Made by a program: the position numbers and the translations under genes. A stretch of 64,000 nucleotides of DNA from Oleiagrimonas sp963817755 (GTDB lineage: Bacteria > Pseudomonadota > Gammaproteobacteria > Xanthomonadales > Rhodanobacteraceae), in the NCBI GenBank assembly GCA_963817755.1, contig CAWFPB010000003.1, positions 1,280,665 to 1,344,664 of the forward strand, read 5' to 3'. Under the pieces are notes generated by a model. That model saw only the letters and a program-made list of their open reading frames with translations. It was not told where the DNA came from and ran no database searches. Below are positions 1 through 10,517 of the stretch, piece by piece. Position 1 is the first letter of the stretch. Every line of letters begins with the position of its first letter.

Positions 1-158
1 GCGATGCCGCCACCGCCGGAACCGCCGAAGCGGCCGAAACGGGCGCGCAGCTGCTTGAAGAATTTCTCGAAATCGGGGCCATTGCCACCGCCACCGCCGG
101 AGCCGTTGTTGCGGCCCCAGGGGTCGCGCTTGCCACCGCCAGGTTCATTCCAGGACAT
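1..158 (-). CDS. hflK: HflK, N-terminal fragment (cut by window start)
   Basis: Only the first 52 codons are inside the window. The start ATG is at 158 and the frame runs off the left edge. The visible N-terminus (MSWNEPGGG, then KRDPWG and a glycine-rich linker before DFEKFFKQLRARFG) is the cytoplasmic leader typical of HflK, the inner-membrane SPFH/stomatin-like partner of HflC that modulates the FtsH protease. The membrane segment and SPFH domain lie outside the window. It is downstream of hflX in the usual hfq-hflX-hflK order, but a 344-base gap with a REP pair separates them, so it may have its own promoter. Confidence 0.85.
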   Translation of the reverse strand, partial: MSWNEPGGGKRDPWGRNNGSGGGGGNGPDFEKFFKQLRARFGRFGGSGGGGI

Positions 159-374
159 GGGTCAGGGCTCTCCTGCGGGCAGCCAGTCGATCGGCGTGCG
201 ATTCGGACACCGGCTGCTTGTCATGAAGGGTTCGGGTTTCGCTGCGGTCTTTCGAATCCGGCGCGGGCGTCGGGGACCCGCACCGGGGCTGCGCAAACGG
301 AGTAAATGGTAACAGATCGGACACATGCGGGCGCCTGGGCGGAAGGCAGGGATGGGTCGCCTGCCGATCGCCTT

Positions 375-490
375 CCTATCCCTTGTAGGAGCGCCGGAAG
401 GCGCGATGGCGCACGAGTGGGGCTTGCCGCGAAATTCCATTCTTGCCGCGTTGCCGGTTCGCGCCTTCCGGCGCTCCTACAAGGGATAGG
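375..490. repeat. Perfect inverted REP pair (REPIN-like element)
   Basis: Two 31-base arms (375-405 and 460-490) are exact reverse complements, separated by 54 bases. Each arm contains TGTAGGAGCG followed by a short GCGCC-GGAA-GGCGC hairpin. That is the GTAG-head plus palindrome layout of REP sequences mobilised by RAYT transposases in Stenotrophomonas and Pseudomonas. The element begins 12 bases past the hflX stop and fills most of the 344-base hflX-hflK gap. The remaining 159-374 holds no gene I can support; the short frames there are arginine/proline-rich shadows. Confidence 0.8.
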
Positions 491-502
491 TGAGTCCGCG
501 TC

Positions 503-1813
503 TTATTCGGGCGTTTCGGCGGGGGCGATGAGGGTGCGCACGGCGCGGGCGGCTTCGTCGCCGGTGCCCGCCAGCGGGGCGAGGACGTTGCGCGGGGCGT
601 CGATCTGCAAGGTCCAGCCGTCGGCGTCGACGTCCTCGCTGGCGATGGCGCCGAGTGCGGCCAGGCGCGCGTGCATGCGCCCGGCGCTGAGCGGCAGCTG
701 CAGCGGCGCGCGAATGCGTTCGCCGCCGAGGCGCTCGCCCAGGGCCTGGCGCAGCAGGTCCAGGCCCTCGCCGCGGGCGGCCGACAGCCACACCTGGTCG
801 GGGCGGCCCTCGGCGTCGCGGTGGATGGCCGGTTTTCCGCCGGTCAGGTCGATCTTGTTCATCACCCGCAGCTGCGGCACGTCGCCGGCGCCGATCTCGG
901 CCAGCACCTCGTCGACCACGTGGGCCAGCAGCTCGCGCTCCTCGTCGGCGGCGTCGCTGACGTGCAGCAGCAGGTCGGCGTCGCGCGCCTCGCTCAGGGT
1001 GGCGCGGAAGGCGGCGACCAGGTCATGCGGCAGCTCGCGGATGAACCCGACGGTGTCGGCGATCACCGCCGGTCCGCAGGTCAGGTCCTCGATGCGGCGC
1101 ACGGTCGGATCCAGCGTGGCGAACAGCTGGTCGGCGGCGTACACGGCGCCGGTGGTCATGGCGTTGAACAGCGTGGACTTGCCGGCGTTGGTGTAGCCGA
1201 CCAGGGCCACGCGCGGCACCGTGTTGCGCAACCGCGAGCGGCGCTGCTGCTGGCGCTGGGTCTGCACCTTGTCCAGGCGCTGGCTGAGCATCTTCACGCG
1301 CGCGCCAAGCAGGCGGCGGTCGGTTTCCAGCTGGGTCTCGCCGGGGCCGCGGTTGCCGATGGCGCCGCCGCGCTGGGTATCCAGATGGGTCCAGCCGCGC
1401 ACCAGTCGCGTGGCAATGTGCTTGAGCTGGGCCAGCTCCACTTCCAGCTTGCCCTCGTGCGAGCGCGCGCGCTGGGCGAAGATGTCCAGGATCAGGCCGG
1501 CACGATCGACCACGCGCACCTTCAAATGGCGCTCCAGGTTGCGCTCCTGCACCGGGGTCAGGGTGTGGTCGACCAGCACCACGTCGGCTTCGGCCGCGCG
1601 AACGGCATCGGCGACCTCGTCGGCCTTGCCCGAACCGATGTAGAACTTCGGGTTGGGCTTGTCCACGCGCGCTTCCACGCGCGCCAGGACCTCGGCGCCG
1701 GCCGAGCGCACCAGCTCGACGAATTCATCGGCACGGCTGGCGCTGTCGAGGTCGCCACGCGCATGCGGCAGGACGACGACGGCGCGTTCGCCTTTCTTCT
1801 CGCGTTCAAACAG
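503..1813 (-). CDS. hflX: Ribosome-associated GTPase HflX, probable CTG start
   Basis: HflX splits stalled ribosomes under stress. The protein is 436 aa from the chosen start, against 426 for E. coli. G1 is GYTNAGKS (about 206-213), G3 is DTVGF (about 253), G4 is NKID (about 319), and the HflX signature RGPGETQLETDRR precedes the G domain. No ATG, GTG or TTG lies at the conserved N-terminus. The frame closes at a TGA three codons upstream, and the codon at the position of the family's first Met is CTG, followed by FEREKKGE (E. coli MFDRYDAGE). An AAGGTG Shine-Dalgarno sits 7 bases before it. The alternative GTG at 1711 would remove 34 conserved residues. Second gene of the hfq-hflX block. Confidence 0.9.
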   Translation of the reverse strand: MFEREKKGERAVVVLPHARGDLDSASRADEFVELVRSAGAEVLARVEARVDKPNPKFYIGSGKADEVADAVRAAEADVVLVDHTLTPVQERNLERHLKVRVVDRAGLILDIFAQRARSHEGKLEVELAQLKHIATRLVRGWTHLDTQRGGAIGNRGPGETQLETDRRLLGARVKMLSQRLDKVQTQRQQQRRSRLRNTVPRVALVGYTNAGKSTLFNAMTTGAVYAADQLFATLDPTVRRIEDLTCGPAVIADTVGFIRELPHDLVAAFRATLSEARDADLLLHVSDAADEERELLAHVVDEVLAEIGAGDVPQLRVMNKIDLTGGKPAIHRDAEGRPDQVWLSAARGEGLDLLRQALGERLGGERIRAPLQLPLSAGRMHARLAALGAIASEDVDADGWTLQIDAPRNVLAPLAGTGDEAARAVRTLIAPAETPE

Positions 1814-1940
1814 GATCGTTCACCTTGTCGATCAGTCGTCCCGGCGACGTTCGCCGGGGCATGGGACGCATAGTGTAGCGCCCGCGCCGTGCATGGTCGC
1901 ACGACGCACGATCAAGACCCGTTGCCGCGATGGCGGCGGT

Positions 1941-2207
1941 TCAGGCTTCGGCGGAGGCGCTTTCGGAGTGCTGGTCGCCGTGCGCGGCTCCATCGTCCAG
2001 GCGCACGTTGCGGCTGGGAACGACGGTGGAGATGGCGTGCTTGTACACCATCTGGCTGACCTGGTTGCGCAGCAGCACCACGAACTGGTCGAACGACTCG
2101 ATGGTGCCCTGCAGCTTGATGCCGTTGACCAGATACACGGCCACCGGCACGCGCTCGCGGCGCAATGCGTTCAGGAATGGGTCTTGCAAGGACTGTCCTT
2201 TGGACAT
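1941..2207 (-). CDS. hfq: RNA chaperone Hfq
   Basis: 88 aa. The Sm1 core begins GQSLQDPFLNALRRERV, and the Sm2 motif is YKHAIS. Hfq forms a hexameric ring that pairs small RNAs with mRNAs. The C-terminal tail after about residue 68 is short and acidic/polar (DDGAAHGDQHSESASAEA), resembling other xanthomonad Hfq proteins rather than the longer E. coli tail. The start ATG at 2207 follows a GGAGATAACAACA leader. It lies between miaA (217 bases upstream) and hflX (127 bases downstream), the standard proteobacterial arrangement. Confidence 0.97.
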   Translation of the reverse strand: MSKGQSLQDPFLNALRRERVPVAVYLVNGIKLQGTIESFDQFVVLLRNQVSQMVYKHAISTVVPSRNVRLDDGAAHGDQHSESASAEA

Positions 2208-2424
2208 TGTTGTTATCTCCCCTGGGTGCACCCGCGCTTGCCTGCGGGCGACCGGCACGCGGTCGGTGAAATGGCGTTCCGGACCGTTTCCGGACACCCC
2301 GGCCGCAAGATGCCCGTTCCTCCCACGCCGGGCGCGGTGGAAACGGGCGAACACGCGCATCTTACCCCCGTATGTGTATGGCGCAAGCGCCAATTCGGCA
2401 TAACTGCGATGCGATGCCGCCGAT

Positions 2425-3373
2425 TCAGTTCGGCAGGAACAGGCGCAGCGAGGACAGGGCGGCCTCGAGCGGCGGTGCGCGATCGGGATCGATGCAGCGT
2501 GCGTCGTATTCGCGCCGCAGCCAGGTGGTCTGGCGCTTGGCCAGCTGACGGGTGGCGTAGACGATGCGGGCAGGCAGTTCTTTGCGATCGATCCCGCCTT
2601 CCAGGTAGTTCCAGGTCTGACGGTAGCCGACCGCGCGCAGGGCCGGCAGGTCGCGGTCCAGGTCGCCGCGTTCGCGCAGGGCGCGCACCTCGTCGACGAG
2701 GCCATCCTCCAGCATGCGGTCCACGCGCGCGGCGATGCGTGCGTGCAGCCGGGTGCGGTCTTGCGGCAGCAGCGCCAGCTTGAGCACGCGCCAGGGGAAA
2801 TGCCGCGCGGCCGGACCCTGCTGCAGGGCGCTGAGGGGCTGGCCGGTGGTCTCGATCACTTCCAGCGCGCGCCCCAGGCGCTGGGCGTCGTTGGGACCGA
2901 TACGCGCGGCGGCCTCGGGGTCGAGTTCGCGCAGGCGCGCGTGCAGCGCCGGCCAGCCCTCGCGTCCGGCCTGCTCGCGCAGGCGCTCGCGCAGTGCGGG
3001 GTCGGCCTCGGGCAGCGGCGACAGGCCCTGCTGCAGGGCGCGAAAGTACAGCCCGGTGCCGCCCACCAGCAACGGCACCCGGCCCTGCGCCTGCGCCGCG
3101 TGCATGGCATCCATGGCATCGGCGGCGAACTCGGCCGCCGAATACGGCTGCGACGGGATCGCGGATGTCGATCAGCGCATGCGGGTAGCGCGCCAGGGTG
3201 TCGGCGTCCGGCTTGGCGCTGCCGATGTCCAGGCCGCGGTAGACCAGCGCCGAATCGACGCTGATCAGCGACAACGGAAAGCGGTCGGCCAGCGCACAGG
3301 CCAGGTCGGTCTTGCCGGTGGCGGTCGGGCCCATCAGGAACAGGGCCGGCGGGCGGGTGTCGATCGCGGACAT
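2425..3373 (-). CDS. miaA: tRNA dimethylallyltransferase MiaA (one frameshift, probably a read error)
   Basis: Transfers dimethylallyl to A37 of tRNAs reading UNN codons. The N-terminal part reads MSAIDTRPPALFLMGPTATGKT, with the P-loop at residues 15-22, and continues to the conserved SVDSALVYRGLDIGSAKP. The frame then breaks at about 3154-3156. On the coding strand GATCCCGTCGCAGCC would read DPSQPYSAAEF if one C were absent, restoring the family sequence. The rest (VGGTGLYF, then AVGYRQTWNYLEG) is intact to the stop. With the correction the protein is about 315 aa, normal for MiaA. An alternative ATG lies three codons upstream at 3382. A hairpin rich in GCCCGTT/AACGGGC follows at 2309-2350 and could attenuate read-through into hfq. 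Confidence 0.88.
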
Positions 3374-3450
3374 GCGCGGCATTGTAGGCAATGCGGGCAC
3401 GAAAACGGGCGGCGCAGGGGCCGCCCGTATTCCGTGGCATGGCTGCGCGG

Positions 3451-5619
<2,169 letters not shown>

Positions 5620-5794
5620 AGCATTCTCCAGATTCGGCGCCCCTCATGGGGCCGTATGCATCGATGTCAGGGCATCGAGTTAGGCCTTATGCCCGGAACA
5701 CGAACCGCCTACAACACGATGAAAGTCATAGGCTTGTGTCATCAGCCTGGGGATGCGTGCGGCACGGGATGGGCAACGGCCCGGGTGCCGGACG

Positions 5795-5800
5795 TATAAT
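5795..5800 (+). promoter_or_regulatory. Candidate -10 box of the tdh-kbl promoter
   Basis: A perfect TATAAT stands 26 bases before the tdh start codon, giving a predicted transcript start near 5807 and a leader of about 19 bases that contains the GGAGG Shine-Dalgarno. No good -35 is present 17 bases upstream (GGCAAC), so an activator may be needed or the assignment may be wrong. Confidence 0.4.
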
Positions 5801-5825
5801 GGCGAGCTTGCAATGGAGGTCTTGC

Positions 5826-6857
5826 ATGTCCGACACGATGAAGGCGCTGGTCAAGCGCGAAGCCGCCGAAGGCATCTGGATGGAACAGGTGCCGGTTCCC
5901 GAGATCGGCCCCAACGAGGTGCTGGTCAAGGTCGAGAAGACCGCCATCTGCGGCACCGACCTGCACATCTACAAGTGGGACGAATGGGCCCAGCGCACCA
6001 TCCGGCCCGGCCTGGTGATCGGCCACGAGTTCGTCGGCCGGATCGTCGACATGGGTCCGGGCGTGACCGGCTACGAAGTCGGCCAGCGGGTGTCGGCCGA
6101 GGGCCACATCGTGTGTGGCCACTGCCGCAACTGCCGCGCCGGCCGCCAGCACCTGTGCCCGCACACCGTGGGCATCGGCGTGAACCGCAACGGCGCGTTC
6201 GCCGAGTACGTGGCGGTGCCGGCCTCCAACCTGTGGCCGATCCCGGACCCGATCTCCTCGGAGCTGGCCGCCTTCTTCGACCCGTACGGCAACGCCGCGC
6301 ACTGCGCGCTGGAGTTCGACCTGATCGGCGAGGACGTGCTGATCACCGGCGCCGGCCCGATCGGCATCATCGCCACCGGCATCGCCAAGCACGTGGGCGC
6401 GCGCAACGTGGTGGTCACCGACGTCAACGACTACCGCCTGAAACTGGCCGCCGAGATGGGCGCCACGCGCGTGGTCAACGTTTCGCAGACGCGCCTGAAG
6501 GACGTGGTCGCGGACCTGCACATGGAGGGCTTCGACGTCGGGCTCGAGATGAGCGGCAACCCGCACGCCTTCAACGACATGCTCGGTTGCATGTACCACG
6601 GCGGCAAGATCGCCCTGCTGGGCCTGCTGCCCCAGGGCGCGGGCATCGACTGGGACCAGGTCATCTTCAAGGGCCTGACCCTGCACGGCATCTACGGCCG
6701 CAAGATGTACGAGACCTGGTACAAGATGACCCAGATGGTGCTGACCGGCTTCCCGCTGCAGAAGGCGCTCACCCACCAGATCGCCATCGACGACTTCCAG
6801 ACCGGGTTCGATCTGATGGCCTCGGGGCAGTGCGGCAAGGTGGTGTGTTCCTGGTGA
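5826..6857 (+). CDS. tdh: L-threonine 3-dehydrogenase
   Basis: Oxidises L-threonine to 2-amino-3-ketobutyrate with NAD+, the first step of threonine-to-glycine conversion. The protein is 343 aa, almost collinear with E. coli Tdh. Catalytic zinc ligands are Cys42 (AICGTDLHIY) and His67-Glu68 (GHEF). The structural zinc lobe is Cys97, 100, 103 and 111 (CGHCRNCRAGRQHLC). The NAD-binding GAGPIG is at 175-180. The start at 5826 has GGAGG 7 bases upstream; a longer in-frame extension has no family support. The next gene, kbl, uses its product, and the 290-base gap between them is filled by repeats. Confidence 0.97.
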   Translation: MSDTMKALVKREAAEGIWMEQVPVPEIGPNEVLVKVEKTAICGTDLHIYKWDEWAQRTIRPGLVIGHEFVGRIVDMGPGVTGYEVGQRVSAEGHIVCGHCRNCRAGRQHLCPHTVGIGVNRNGAFAEYVAVPASNLWPIPDPISSELAAFFDPYGNAAHCALEFDLIGEDVLITGAGPIGIIATGIAKHVGARNVVVTDVNDYRLKLAAEMGATRVVNVSQTRLKDVVADLHMEGFDVGLEMSGNPHAFNDMLGCMYHGGKIALLGLLPQGAGIDWDQVIFKGLTLHGIYGRKMYETWYKMTQMVLTGFPLQKALTHQIAIDDFQTGFDLMASGQCGKVVCSW

Positions 6858-6949
6858 AGCCGGGAATGGTGAGTGGGGAATGGGGAATCGACTGCGTTCG
6901 GCCCCGCGCGCTGTCCGGGCGCCCTGCTCTCCACGTGACAGGTCGCCGA

Positions 6950-7034
6950 CGTAGGTTGGGCTGAGCCTCGCGAAGCCCAACAGGACGCACGCCAGCTACA
7001 GCGTTGGGCTTCGCTGTGCTCAGCCCAACCTACG
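6950..7034. repeat. Inverted GTAG-type REP pair
   Basis: Arms 6950-6981 and 7003-7034 (32 bases each) are reverse complements at 29 of 32 positions, with a 21-base spacer. Each arm reads CGTAGGTTGGGCT then AGCCCAAC, a GTAG head followed by a hairpin. It stands between tdh and kbl, so it is probably transcribed and would fold in the operon mRNA. Confidence 0.7.
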
Positions 7035-7073
7035 CGTCACGTTTTCCATTCCCGATGACCCGGCCACGTGCCA

Positions 7074-7108
7074 CCCGATTCCCGATTCCCGATTCCCGAT
7101 TCCCGATT
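7074..7108. repeat. Heptad array CCCGATT x5
   Basis: Five head-to-tail copies of CCCGATT, followed by degenerate copies to about 7130. On the minus strand this reads GGGAATC repeated, which fits the four-G-tract pattern of a G-quadruplex. It lies 40 bases upstream of the kbl start. Confidence 0.8.
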
Positions 7109-7147
7109 CCCGTCCCATTCCCCATTCCCGTCCGCAGGAGACCCGAC

Positions 7148-8344
7148 ATGGCCTACACCATCCGCGAACGACTCGCTTCCGAGCTGAAAGACATCCGCAA
7201 CGACGGCCTGTACAAGGACGAGCGCATCATCACCTCGCCGCAGTCGGCCCAGATCACGCTGGAAGACGGCAGCAAGGTGCTCAACTTCTGCGCCAACAAC
7301 TATCTGGGACTGGCCGACAACCCGGAGGTCATCGCCGCCGCCAAGGAGGCGCTGGACACGCATGGCTTCGGCATGGCCTCGGTGCGCTTCATCTGCGGCA
7401 CCCAGGACCTGCACAAGCAGCTGGAGGCGAAGATCGCCGAATTCTTCGGCACCGACGACGCGATCCTGTACGCCGCCTGCTTCGACGCCAACGGCGGCCT
7501 GTTCGAACCGCTGTTCGGGGCCGAGGACGCGATCATCTCCGATGCGCTCAACCATGCCTCGATCATCGACGGCGTGCGCCTGTGCAAGGCCAAGCGCTTG
7601 CGCTATGCCAACTCGGACATGGCGGATCTGGAAAAGCAGCTGAAAGATGCCGACGCCGCCGGCGTGCGCAGCAAGATCATCACCACCGACGGCGCGTTTT
7701 CGATGGACGGCTTCGTCGCCAAGCTGGACGAGATCACCGCGCTGGCCGAGCAGTACGGCGCCCTGGTGCACATCGACGAGTGCCACTGCACCGGCTTCCT
7801 GGGCGCCACCGGCCGCGGCTCGGCCGAGGTGCACGGCGTGATGGACAAGATCGACATCTTCACCGGCACCCTGGGCAAGGCCCTGGGCGGCGCCGTGGGC
7901 GGCTTCACCACCGGGCGCCAGGAGATCATCGACATGCTGCGCCAGCGCTCGCGGCCGTACCTGTTCTCCAACTCGCTGCCGCCGCACGTGGTCGCCGCCG
8001 GCATCAAGGTGTTCGAGATGCTCGACGCCGCCACCGACCTGCGCGAGCAGCTGGTGGAAAACACCACCTACTTCCGCCAGCGCATGACCGAGGCCGGCTT
8101 CGACATCAAGCCGGGCAACCATCCGATCGTGCCGGTGATGATCTACGACGCGCCCAAGGCGCAGGCCATGGCCTCGAAGCTGCTGGACGAGGGCATCTAC
8201 GTGACCGGCTTCTTCTATCCGGTGGTGCCCAAGGGCCAGGCGCGCATCCGCACGCAGATGAGCGCGGCGCATACCCGCGAGCAACTGGACAAGGCCATCG
8301 ACGCCTTCGTGCGCGTGGGGCGCGAAATCGGCGTTCTGGCCTAG
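7148..8344 (+). CDS. kbl: 2-amino-3-ketobutyrate CoA ligase (glycine C-acetyltransferase)
   Basis: Cleaves the Tdh product with CoA to glycine and acetyl-CoA. The protein is 398 aa, equal to the E. coli enzyme length. It is a fold-type I, alpha-oxoamine synthase PLP enzyme. The Schiff-base lysine is Lys244 in GTLGKALGG, the PLP ring stacks on the histidine of SDALNHASIIDG, and the phosphate-site aspartate is in VHIDECH. The ATG at 7148 is preceded by AGGAGA; the frame extends further upstream only through the repeat array, so that part is not coding. It pairs functionally with tdh. Confidence 0.97.
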   Translation: MAYTIRERLASELKDIRNDGLYKDERIITSPQSAQITLEDGSKVLNFCANNYLGLADNPEVIAAAKEALDTHGFGMASVRFICGTQDLHKQLEAKIAEFFGTDDAILYAACFDANGGLFEPLFGAEDAIISDALNHASIIDGVRLCKAKRLRYANSDMADLEKQLKDADAAGVRSKIITTDGAFSMDGFVAKLDEITALAEQYGALVHIDECHCTGFLGATGRGSAEVHGVMDKIDIFTGTLGKALGGAVGGFTTGRQEIIDMLRQRSRPYLFSNSLPPHVVAAGIKVFEMLDAATDLREQLVENTTYFRQRMTEAGFDIKPGNHPIVPVMIYDAPKAQAMASKLLDEGIYVTGFFYPVVPKGQARIRTQMSAAHTREQLDKAIDAFVRVGREIGVLA

Positions 8345-8506
8345 GCGGATCCGCCTTTCGGCGGCGCATTCTTCCGTTTGCCGTATGGTTCCTGTCCGCT
8401 TGCGGTCGTAGGCTGAAAGGCCCGCCGCGGGCAGGGAACGCACCGCGCGACACCATGCAACCGGCCACGGTCGATCGGACCGCCGCGGCCGCTTGGAGGC
8501 AGCGCC

Positions 8507-8983
8507 ATGTCGCCGACTCGACTGCATCAATACCTCGAACGCGAGAACGAACCCTTCGAGGTCATCCACCACGCCCGGGCGATCACGGCGCGCGCAACCG
8601 CCGCCCGGGCGAACATCCGCGACGACATGCTGGCCAAGACCGTGATGGTCAAACTCGACGGCCGCATGGTGATGGTGGTGCTGCCTGCCTCGCGTCGCGT
8701 GCACCTGGAACGCCTGCGCAAGCTGACCGGTGCCGACCGCATCGAACTGGCCACCGAAGCCGAGTTTCGCGATCGCTTTCCGGACTGCGAAATCGGCGCG
8801 ATGCCGCCGTTCGGCAATCTCTACGGGATGGAAGTGTTCGTCGCCGATGAACTGGCCAAGGACCATGACATCGTCTTCAACGACGGCACCCACACCGACC
8901 TGGTGCGCATGCCCTACGAGGCGTTCGAGCGCCTGGTCGATCCGATCCCGGCCAACGTTTCGCGCCCCGACCATCACGAATAG
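8507..8983 (+). CDS. YbaK/EbsC-type aminoacyl-tRNA deacylase domain protein
   Basis: 158 aa, a single YbaK/ProX-like domain. In this superfamily such stand-alone proteins hydrolyse mischarged aminoacyl-tRNAs in trans. The conserved lysine is in MLAKTVMVKLDG, and the glycine-rich loop is IGAMPPFGNLYG. The start at 8507 has TTGGAGG upstream. The specific mischarged substrate cannot be told from the sequence. The 162-base gap after kbl contains a small CCGCC-TTTC-GGCGG hairpin with a weak T-run that could end the tdh-kbl transcript. Confidence 0.82.
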   Translation: MSPTRLHQYLERENEPFEVIHHARAITARATAARANIRDDMLAKTVMVKLDGRMVMVVLPASRRVHLERLRKLTGADRIELATEAEFRDRFPDCEIGAMPPFGNLYGMEVFVADELAKDHDIVFNDGTHTDLVRMPYEAFERLVDPIPANVSRPDHHE

Positions 8984-8994
8984 CTCGCAGTGCG

Positions 8995-10362
8995 CTACGC
9001 CCCGGGTGCCTGTTCCACGGAAGTAGTCGGTGCCGGTGACTTCGGGTCGGCGTCGAGGTGAACGCGAATCTGCTCGATCAGCCGCTCAAGCGGTTCGCGA
9101 TCGGGCGCCCATCCGATGCTGCCTTCCACCAGGGCCTCGATGGCGTCGACCTGTTGCAGGATCGGCTGCCGCGCCACGCGGGCGCCCTGGCTTTCGGCCA
9201 GGGCCAGCAGCACTTCCAGCAGGCGCTTGAGCACGGCCGCATTGCCGGCCGCGTTCTGGCGGATCTGGTTGAAGGCCAGATGGATGAAGTCGCCCATGCG
9301 CAGCGCATTGGTGATGACCCGGATGCACTGCTCGTGCACGCGCAACTGCGAAGGGAAGCGGCGTCCGGCCACACGCAGCAGCACCGCACCCAGCCAGTTC
9401 ACGCACATCACGCCGGTGGTGGTCTCGTTGCTGCCGGGCGAGAGGGCCTTCAGGGCCACGTCGACCAGCTGCCGCAGCCCGTAACCGGGGTCGTTGGCCA
9501 GGGTGCGCTGGTTGGCGAACGACCAGGCCTCGTGCAGGGCCTGCACGTGCTCGTCCTCGACCGGCTCGGGGGAGATCAGTTCGGCCAGCACCTCGTCCTC
9601 GACCACGAACATGCCCGCGTTGCGGCGCACCCACACCAGGCCGTCACAGGCAATGGCCCCTTCCACCAGGGCGCCGAAGTCGATCCCGGTGATGTACCCG
9701 CTGCGCCTGGCATGCACGCGACCTCGATACTCGCCCTCGGGACGGCGCAGGTCCACGTTCTCGCCCTCCGGGGGCGTGAAGCGCTCGGGGAAATGACGGT
9801 CGATGGAGGGCAGCGCTTCGCGCGCGATGGCGGCGACCACGTTGGTCGCCTGCAGGCTCTGCACGATGTGGTGAATGAAGAAGATCAGCAGGCCGATGCC
9901 GAGGAACGCCAGGCCCAGCGCCGCCAGCAGCGCGATTGCAGGCGCATGGTCGTCGGGGCTGGCGCCGGAAAGCGAGCGCAACACCAGCATGCAGTACACG
10001 AAGATGCCCAGGAAGCTGCCCAGCACGGCCTGGTTGGCGCGGTCGCGGACGAAGTTGCGCAGCACACGCGAAGTGTACTGACCCGCCGCCAGGGTGACCG
10101 CGGCGATGGTCATCGAGAACACTACGCCGGCGATGGTGATCATGGAGCTGCCGATCATCTGCAGCATCGCGGAGGCGCCGCGGATGCGCACGTCCATCAG
10201 CGGATCGAGCCAGTCCACCGGCTTCCACCATCGGGCCGGCAACGAAGCGTCGACTGCCAGCAGGCCGGAGGCCAGCAGCACCGAACCGAGCACGATCAGC
10301 ATCGGCACGAACCACAGGCTGGTGCGCAGGGCGTCCAGCCACAGGCGTATTCGGCTCATCAT
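8995..10362 (-). CDS. DUF2254 family membrane protein
   Basis: 455 aa. The N-terminal 160 residues hold about four hydrophobic segments (near 13-36, 65-92, 110-128 and 141-163), with the conserved stretch MIGSSMITIAGVVFSMTIAA typical of DUF2254. The rest is soluble, with GYITGIDFGALVEGA and NQRTLANDPGYGLRQLVDVALKA, a region often likened to a regulatory domain of ion-conducting proteins. No function has been established to my knowledge. It converges with the YbaK-like gene, with only 11 bases between the stops, and is divergent from the lipid operon. Confidence 0.85.
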   Translation of the reverse strand: MMSRIRLWLDALRTSLWFVPMLIVLGSVLLASGLLAVDASLPARWWKPVDWLDPLMDVRIRGASAMLQMIGSSMITIAGVVFSMTIAAVTLAAGQYTSRVLRNFVRDRANQAVLGSFLGIFVYCMLVLRSLSGASPDDHAPAIALLAALGLAFLGIGLLIFFIHHIVQSLQATNVVAAIAREALPSIDRHFPERFTPPEGENVDLRRPEGEYRGRVHARRSGYITGIDFGALVEGAIACDGLVWVRRNAGMFVVEDEVLAELISPEPVEDEHVQALHEAWSFANQRTLANDPGYGLRQLVDVALKALSPGSNETTTGVMCVNWLGAVLLRVAGRRFPSQLRVHEQCIRVITNALRMGDFIHLAFNQIRQNAAGNAAVLKRLLEVLLALAESQGARVARQPILQQVDAIEALVEGSIGWAPDREPLERLIEQIRVHLDADPKSPAPTTSVEQAPGA

Positions 10363-10517
10363 CGGCGCGCGCCTCCCTTGCGTCGGTCCGTCGGGTCACC
10401 CGTTCCGGGGCCAGTCTACACACCCGGCGGTCCGGTGCATCGTCACCGCTAAATGCATCCATTGCATGCCGGCCTGCGTACTTGTCCCTGAAGCCCAAAT
10501 CTTCCGGTGTCGCCCGC

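Noticed and set aside
162..440. Small frames in the hflK-hflX gap
   Set aside because: They cross the perfect inverted repeat and have no recognisable family or ribosome site.
5646..5825. 60-residue N-terminal extension of Tdh
   Set aside because: It lies upstream of a perfect TATAAT and GGAGG, and no Tdh has such an extension.
10482..10517. TTG start for the desaturase
   Set aside because: There is no Shine-Dalgarno or conserved residue in the extra 12 codons; the ATG at 10518 fits the family better, though not decisively.
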